The position numbers and the translations under genes were made by a program. A stretch of 5,121 nt of DNA from CAZAGT01 sp964484515. GTDB taxonomy: Bacteria; Desulfobacterota; DSM-4660; Desulfatiglandales; HGW-15. Numbering within the stretch: the first letter of the stretch is position 1; every line of letters begins with the position of its first letter. A model generated the notes under the pieces. It did no database searches and was not told the origin of the DNA. It was given only the letters and a program-made list of their open reading frames with translations. Below are positions 4,875 to 5,121 of this stretch, piece after piece. The stretch spans positions 1 to 5,121 of the forward strand of contig CAZAGT010000366.1 of assembly GCA_964484515.1 (NCBI GenBank), given 5' to 3'.

Positions 4875-5121
4875 AGGCTGTCGGAAAACGCCCATCTGTC
4901 CCGATTGCATCGGGATTACCCTCATCCCTCGTCACTGCGGCGTACATGGGAAGCCAAAGGTAAGAGGTGGAAGGCTGAAGGTGAAAGGCAAAAGACGACC
5001 CTACGTTCTTCCCTGATGCCTCAAACCTGATGCGGAGCATCTCCCGCGCCCCACTCCTCGGGATTTCTTTACCCTACTGTTGCATAAACAACACGTCGAA
5101 AGGTGTGGAAAGACAAAAATA
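4875..5121. other. Non-coding tail with repeat-like sequence
   Basis: I see no gene here. The stretch begins with GAGGCTGTCGGAAAACG (4874-4890), which resembles ends of degraded insertion sequences. Next is a perfect hairpin, TCCCGAT (4899-4905) and ATCGGGA (4909-4915), with a 3-nt loop. A purine-rich tract with recurring AAGG units follows (4948-4994). CCTGATGC then occurs twice (5012-5019, 5026-5033), with a small GATGC/GCATC hairpin at 5029-5041. Together these suggest an interspersed repeat or a mobile-element remnant, but no inverted terminal repeats or target duplication are visible. Confidence 0.3.

Overview
The window is a 5.1 kb stretch of bacterial chromosome with moderate GC. It has strong Shine-Dalgarno sites, a TTG start and a Rho-independent terminator. 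Four protein genes are well supported: a Tat-exported DUF362 protein, an exported acetolactate decarboxylase, an exported FMN-binding (RnfG/NqrC-type) protein and an NTF2/SnoaL-like protein. DUF362 and exported FMN-binding proteins are common in anaerobic, respiring bacteria such as Desulfobacterota and relatives. That placement is inference only, because no phylogenetic marker is present.

Layout, left to right. Positions 1-689 hold no large gene. They contain a long imperfect hairpin (3-116), a good sigma70-like promoter (253-282) and a chain of very short reading frames (341-487, 506-637, 634-693). The last two junctions in this chain are 4-nt overlaps (GTGA, ATGA), the second of which leads into the DUF362 gene (690-1874, +). 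A strong terminator follows (1897-1950) in a short convergent spacer. On the minus strand come, in transcription order, the NTF2-like gene (4480-3983), a 263-bp gap, the FMN-binding protein gene (3719-2922), a 94-bp gap with a 10-codon upstream frame, and the acetolactate decarboxylase gene (2827-2069). The right 640 bp hold a candidate operator dyad, the decayed remains of an unidentified coding sequence (about 4609-4874) and repeat-like sequence (about 4875-5121).

How the genes may work together. The decarboxylase and the FMN-binding protein have the same direction and little space between them, so they may be co-transcribed. Both carry an export signal, so acetolactate decarboxylation and a bound flavin are predicted outside the cytoplasm. 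No direct functional link can be shown from sequence. The DUF362 gene is a separate unit on the other strand. No mobile element, CRISPR array, rRNA or tRNA was found. The most unusual parts are the leader upstream of the DUF362 gene, the export of the decarboxylase together with its shortened C-terminus, and the uncertain N-terminus of the FMN protein, where a perfect dyad lies inside the annotated 5' end.
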